A DNA stretch of 64,000 nucleotides from the NCBI RefSeq assembly GCF_003711105.1, contig NZ_CP023865.1:4179001-4243000 (forward strand), in the 5' to 3' direction. Every line of letters starts with the position of its first letter. Position 1 is the stretch's first letter. The position numbers and the translations under genes are program-made. Of the stretch, positions 60,201-64,000 are shown one piece after another. The notes beneath the pieces were generated by a model, which was given only the letters and a program-made list of their open reading frames with translations, ran no database searches and had not been told where the DNA came from. The DNA comes from Actinoplanes teichomyceticus ATCC 31121 (GTDB lineage: Bacteria; Actinomycetota; Actinomycetes; Mycobacteriales; Micromonosporaceae).

Positions 60201-60910
60201 GAGATTCCTCGCTCTTCTCTTCTGGTTGACTTTGACGCGCCCGCACGAGAGCCCCTCAACAGCGCAGCTCGCATGCCGTAGAAGCGGTTCGTTCCTTAGC
60301 GCGCGCCATCGATGTTGCTGAAGATTCCTGGGCTGCCGCAAGGACTACCAGCTGTCCCGGACAGCCGGTACCTGTCGGAGCTGTTCACGGCTTTGTCCGT
60401 CACCTGTCCCGGACAAGGTGAGACTTTGGACGGGCCTGGTCACCGGCCAGGCGCATCAACGACCGGCCCACCATAAGAACGGCACCAACCCCGCGGAACT
60501 GGTTAAACGACACGCTAACCGACCGTCTCGCGGCAACGTCGCGGGCCGGGATTACAGCGACGGTCCGTGGTCGATATGCGACTCGGGGTGGTTCCGGTGG
60601 TAGTCGTAGTCGTACCCGGGTGAGGAGTGCCGCAGCCGCCGGCGCCGGGCTGCGGCTGGCCGAGCCGGGCGATCCGCTGGGCGGTCTGCTCGACGGTGCT
60701 GTTGAGCGCCAGGTTGATGCATCAACCTGGCACATCGGCCGAGGTCGCAGGTGGAGGCAACCCGTTCCCGGCCGAGCGGGGCGGCCTTCGTGTACGGCTG
60801 CCGGCGAGGGCTGTTGGACAGTGTCTCGCTGTGCCGCTGTGGCAGGACAGGTGAAATGACTTGATAAGGTCGAAACTGATCGATGTCCTGCTTTTCGGAG
60901 GTGACGGTTG
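60201..60910. other. 710-base region upstream of the NB-ARC regulator
   Basis: No convincing gene. On the minus strand about 60550-60740 gives a protein-like stretch in one frame (CINLALNSTVEQTAQRIARL), possibly a remnant. A perfect 24-bp palindrome lies at 60708-60731. The sequence just before the regulator (60840-60895) is relatively A/T-rich and probably holds its promoter. Confidence 0.4.
60708..60731. repeat. Perfect 24-bp palindrome
   Basis: GCCAGGTTGATG is followed immediately by its exact reverse complement, with no loop bases. It sits 180 bp before the NB-ARC gene. A palindrome without a spacer suits a dimeric DNA-binding protein or a recombination junction better than an RNA hairpin. 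Confidence 0.85.
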
Positions 60911-63631
60911 ATGTCTGTGACATCGCAGCCGCCACGGCCGGACGGTTTGCGAACCGTCGCTGAGTTCGTCGCCGCGTTGAAGCGGCTGCGAGCCTGGTCC
61001 GGGATGACGTTGCGGCAGTTGGAGGCGCGTGCGGGCGCTGCGGGGCATGTCCTGCCGCGTAGTACTGCGGCCGCGATGCTGAGTCGTGTGACGTTGCCCC
61101 GGCGGGAACTGGTGGTCGCTTTCGTCGGTGCCTGCGGATTGGGCGAGAGCTCGGTGGTGGAGTGGCTCGCGGCTCGTGACGCTCTGGTTGCCGGCGCCGA
61201 CGGCACGAGAGGACCTGATGGCACGCCGGGGATGCCTACCCTCTTCGGGCCGGATCTTGAGGGTGCTGCGGTGCCCGCCGAACCGGCGGAGGGCCGTCCG
61301 GATCCGGCGGTACCCGCGTATCGCCGGCCCGTCCCGGCGATGCTGCCCCCGGCCGTCGCGGACTTCACCGGTCGCGACACCGAGGCGCAGGCTGTGCTGA
61401 GCCGGCTGACGGCCGGTGCGGGCCGGCCGCATGCCGGGCCGGCGCTGGTCGCCATCTCGGGGATGGGAGGAGTTGGCAAGAGTGCTCTCGCCGTGCACGT
61501 GGCGCACCGGGCGGCGTCGGCGTTTCCGGATGGGCAGCTCTGGGTCAACCTGCGTGGCGCGGACACGTCGGCGCTGCCGGCAGCGGAGGTGCTGGCGCGG
61601 TTTTTGCGGGCGTTCGGCGTACCGGATCGGGTGATCTCGGCGGATCCCGCCGAACGGGTCGCGCAGTACCGGTCTTCACTGGCCGGGCGCAGGGTTCTGG
61701 TCGTACTGGACAACGCCGCGTCGGCCGAGCAGATCCGTCCCCTGTTGCCGGGCGCCGCGTCCTGCGCGGTGCTGGTGACGAGCCGGAACCGGTTGACCGA
61801 CCTGGAGGGGGCGTACCGGCTCGACTTGGGCGTGTTCCGCGGCGCAGACGGGATCCGGCTGCTCGGTCACATCGCCGCCGACGGGCGTGTGGAGGCACAG
61901 CCGAGCACTGCGGCCGAGATCGTACGGCTCTGCGGTGACCTGCCACTGGCGATCCGGATCGCCGGAGCCCGGGTGGCGGCACGCCCCGGGCTGGGCCTGA
62001 GGCATCTTGCCGCCGCGCTCGGCGACGAACACCGCCGCCTGGACCGGCTCACCATGGGAGATCTGGCCGTACGGACGTCGCTCGCGCTCAGTTACCGGGC
62101 GCTTGACGCCGGGGCCCGGCGGCTGTTCCGGCTGCTGGGCCTGTTCACCGCGTCCGACTTCCCGGACTGGCTTCCCGCCGTCGTCCTGGAGAGTTCTCCG
62201 GACGAGGTCGAAGCACACGTCGACGCGCTGGTCGACGCTCAGCTGCTCATGGTCACTGATGACAGAGCGACGGCCGGGTGCCGGTACCGCTTCCACGACC
62301 TGGTCCGGGTCTTCGCGGCGGAGCGCGCGGAGGCCGAGGAATCACTCGGCGACCGGGACCGGGCGCTGCGGCGAGGGCTGGGCGGTTGGCTGGCGGTGGC
62401 CGATCGGATGGCGGCCGGCATTCCCGGCCCCTGTTACGCCCGGATCAGTGGTCCCGCGCTCCGGCCACCGATTCCCGGCTGGACCGGCCGGGGCGTCGAC
62501 CCGGAGGAGTGGTTCGATGCCGAACTCGCGGCGCTGCTGTCCGCGGTGCGCCAGGCGTGCCGGCTCAAGCTTGACGACCTGGCCTTCGACCTCGCGGGAT
62601 GCCTGGAGAAGTACTTCGATCTGCGGGGCATGTACGCGGACTGGGCCGCCCTGAACACCGAGGTGATGGCGGTCTGCCACAGCAGCGGCAACCTGCTCGG
62701 TGAAGCCGTCATGCTCCGCGGTCTCATCGACGTCTGGACCTGGATCGACCAGGACCGCAACGAGTCCGCGATGGCCCGCCAGCACGCCGACGCGTCACGG
62801 CTGCTGGAGATGTTCACCGCGCTGGGACACCTGCCCGGCAGCTCCGACGCATCGGTCATGTGCGCATGGTCGCTGACGGCCGCAGGCGCCCATGCGCAGG
62901 CCGTCAGCATGGCCGAAGAGGCTTTGAGACTCGCGCGGAAATCCGGACATGTCGGCGGCGAGGCCCGCGCCTACCTGGCCCTCGCCGTCGCGACCTTCGA
63001 TCAAGGACAGTTCGACATCGCGATCGCCCATATCACTGCGGCACTCGAACGGGCGCACGTAATGGGTAACGCCAGATGGGAGGCGACCGTACTGCAGTTC
63101 GCCGGAATCGGCCTGCGAGAGATGGGCGACCTCACCACCAGCCAGGAGATGCTGGACCGATCCTTGGCCATCTCCCGCCGCTACCGAGACACCTACACCG
63201 AGGTGCTCACCCTGCTCGCGCTGGCACGCCTGCACATGCGCCGCGGCGACCCGGCGGCACGCAGCACCGCCGAACAGGCACTGGCCCTCAGCCGGGAATA
63301 CCGGATGGGCCACCACCTCGCCGAGGCACTACAGATACTCGGCGAGATCGAACTTGCTGCCGGAAACAACGATGACGCCATCACCCTGCTCGAAGAATCC
63401 GTGCAGCGGTGGCGCCGACGCGGCTGGCACTCCTTGCAGGCCGCAGCCCTGGTCAGCCTCGGACACGCCTATACAGGCGTGGACCCGGCCGCCGCACGAC
63501 GAGCGTTCACCGAGGCCGAGGCACTCTCAGGCTCGGTCCACATCCGCGAAGAAGGCAAGCAACAGGAACGTCACGTGCCCCATGCCGTCACCGGTGGTGC
63601 CGGTGCGGATCGTGCCCTCTACCCGGAATAA
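60911..63631 (+). CDS. XRE - NB-ARC - TPR regulator (STAND family)
   Basis: 906 residues. GGAGG (60897-60901) serves ATG 60911; TTG 60908 directly before it is an alternative. Residues 10-95 form an XRE-like helix-turn-helix (VAALKRLRAWSGMTLRQLEARAG). The NB-ARC domain starts near 150 with P-loop ISGMGGVGKSALAVHVA, Walker B RRVLVVLDNAAS, CAVLVTSRNRL, and the GLPL-like LCGDLPLAIRIAG. A winged-helix part follows (LFRLLGLFTASDFPDWL). The last 300 residues are TPR-type helical repeats. These AfsR-like proteins without a SARP domain are thought to be ATP-dependent sensors that regulate nearby genes; here the neighbours are small secreted proteins. Confidence 0.9.
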   Translation: MSVTSQPPRPDGLRTVAEFVAALKRLRAWSGMTLRQLEARAGAAGHVLPRSTAAAMLSRVTLPRRELVVAFVGACGLGESSVVEWLAARDALVAGADGTRGPDGTPGMPTLFGPDLEGAAVPAEPAEGRPDPAVPAYRRPVPAMLPPAVADFTGRDTEAQAVLSRLTAGAGRPHAGPALVAISGMGGVGKSALAVHVAHRAASAFPDGQLWVNLRGADTSALPAAEVLARFLRAFGVPDRVISADPAERVAQYRSSLAGRRVLVVLDNAASAEQIRPLLPGAASCAVLVTSRNRLTDLEGAYRLDLGVFRGADGIRLLGHIAADGRVEAQPSTAAEIVRLCGDLPLAIRIAGARVAARPGLGLRHLAAALGDEHRRLDRLTMGDLAVRTSLALSYRALDAGARRLFRLLGLFTASDFPDWLPAVVLESSPDEVEAHVDALVDAQLLMVTDDRATAGCRYRFHDLVRVFAAERAEAEESLGDRDRALRRGLGGWLAVADRMAAGIPGPCYARISGPALRPPIPGWTGRGVDPEEWFDAELAALLSAVRQACRLKLDDLAFDLAGCLEKYFDLRGMYADWAALNTEVMAVCHSSGNLLGEAVMLRGLIDVWTWIDQDRNESAMARQHADASRLLEMFTALGHLPGSSDASVMCAWSLTAAGAHAQAVSMAEEALRLARKSGHVGGEARAYLALAVATFDQGQFDIAIAHITAALERAHVMGNARWEATVLQFAGIGLREMGDLTTSQEMLDRSLAISRRYRDTYTEVLTLLALARLHMRRGDPAARSTAEQALALSREYRMGHHLAEALQILGEIELAAGNNDDAITLLEESVQRWRRRGWHSLQAAALVSLGHAYTGVDPAAARRAFTEAEALSGSVHIREEGKQQERHVPHAVTGGAGADRALYPE

Positions 63632-63802
63632 CGCTGCTGCTGTCATCTCCGTTGCTCCCACGCTCGTCGACATGCTGATCGTGGTGACGGCGGACCCGGG
63701 ACACGCGGCCCTTCTGACTGACGGTCTTCACGCCCGCCGCCACCTGACCGAGGTAGTCACGGCGCGAGCAACCCTGCCTGCGGTATCCGGCACCAGCCGT
63801 TA

Positions 63803-64000
63803 TCAGCAGCGTTCGCCGGCTCCTCCGTACTGCAAGTTTTTGTCCCAGACCCAGCCGAGGCTGCGTCCCTCCTCGCTGCGTACCCAGGTCCAGGTGTTGC
63901 CGTAGCCATTGGTGACGTAGCAGTCATAGAGGACGAAAGTCTCCTGGGCGATGGTTCCGACCTCGGTGCACTGGCCGTACGGTCCGGTCCGGGCCGGCGC
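63803..64000 (-). CDS. Secreted SH3-like protein, N terminus beyond the window
   Basis: The last 65 residues of a protein entering from the right edge: ARTGPYGQCTEVGTI, TFVLYDCYVTNGYGNTWTWV, SLGWVWDKNLQYGG, ending ERCC and TGA (63803-63805). The GPYGxC, YGNxWxW and GWxxxxxL pattern matches the secreted protein at 59820-60200 on the same strand. Four Cys are seen. The start and signal peptide are outside the window. Confidence 0.78.
   Translation of the reverse strand, partial: APARTGPYGQCTEVGTIAQETFVLYDCYVTNGYGNTWTWVRSEEGRSLGWVWDKNLQYGGAGERC

Noticed and set aside
60550..60740. Minus-strand peptide-like frame (CINLALNSTVEQ...TTTTTTGTT)
   Set aside because: No start codon with a ribosome binding site and a frame made partly by a simple Thr-codon repeat; kept only as a possible remnant.

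Overview
The window is very GC-rich DNA (most genes start with GTG/ATG and use G or C at almost every third codon position), with ECF sigma, STAS/RsbW-type regulators, F420-dependent oxidoreductase, HelR and STAND regulators. This points to a soil actinomycete; the style (lanthipeptide cluster, WD40-STAND proteins, GH92, DUF5753 regulators) suggests Micromonosporaceae such as Actinoplanes, but that placement is inference. No rRNA, tRNA or CRISPR array was found.

1-7.2 kb: the end of an unrecognised gene, a CAP-domain secreted protein, a GH92 alpha-mannosidase interrupted by an in-frame TAG, and a secreted subtilisin/sedolisin-like protease. 7.4-15.8 kb (minus strand): a compact class I lanthipeptide cluster, read in the order hypothetical - ECF sigma - precursor peptide - LanB - LanC - LanD flavoprotein - ABC ATPase - ABC permease, with overlapping stop/start codons from LanB onward. 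The precursor (14337-14516, TTG start, 59 aa) has a core whose Ser/Thr/Cys spacing is the same as that of microbisporicin/NAI-107. With LanD present, an AviCys terminus is predicted. 15.9-21 kb: a STAND ATPase with 14 near-identical WD40 repeats, an XRE/DUF5753 regulator and a small membrane protein. 21.2-22.5 kb: a 31-bp minisatellite and an intact IS5-type element that landed on the stop codon of a DUF6069 gene and left it usable.

23-33.7 kb: a NarL-type two-component pair, a decayed Tet-family MFS gene, ChaB/Rho-N protein, Rieske-DUF2231 protein, STAS, PspC, a STAS-RsbW fusion, an F420-dependent LLM enzyme, membrane and hydrolase genes. 34-38.8 kb: selO, then a rifamycin-response operon: a 19-bp inverted repeat resembling the rifamycin-associated element (RAE), a rifamycin glycosyltransferase-like gene that has lost its sugar-nucleotide domain, and helR. 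38.8-48.4 kb: an MFS gene divergent from an AraC gene, which is followed by two ABC ATPases and two large FtsX permeases, apparently one translationally coupled operon.

48.4-55.5 kb: sugar-efflux MFS, GGCT-fold protein, AhpD-like CMD protein, VOC protein, membrane protein and a divergent FAD monooxygenase/TetR pair. These are separated by unusual tandem minisatellites (58, 43, 6 and about 20 bp) and two strong hairpins. 55.7-64 kb is an accessory region of lower GC: a frameshifted RmlD-like pseudogene, a PD-(D/E)XK-like protein, small secreted proteins, fused remnants of an IS701 and a TniA/TnsB-type transposase, and an XRE-NB-ARC-TPR STAND regulator flanked by two related secreted SH3-like proteins.
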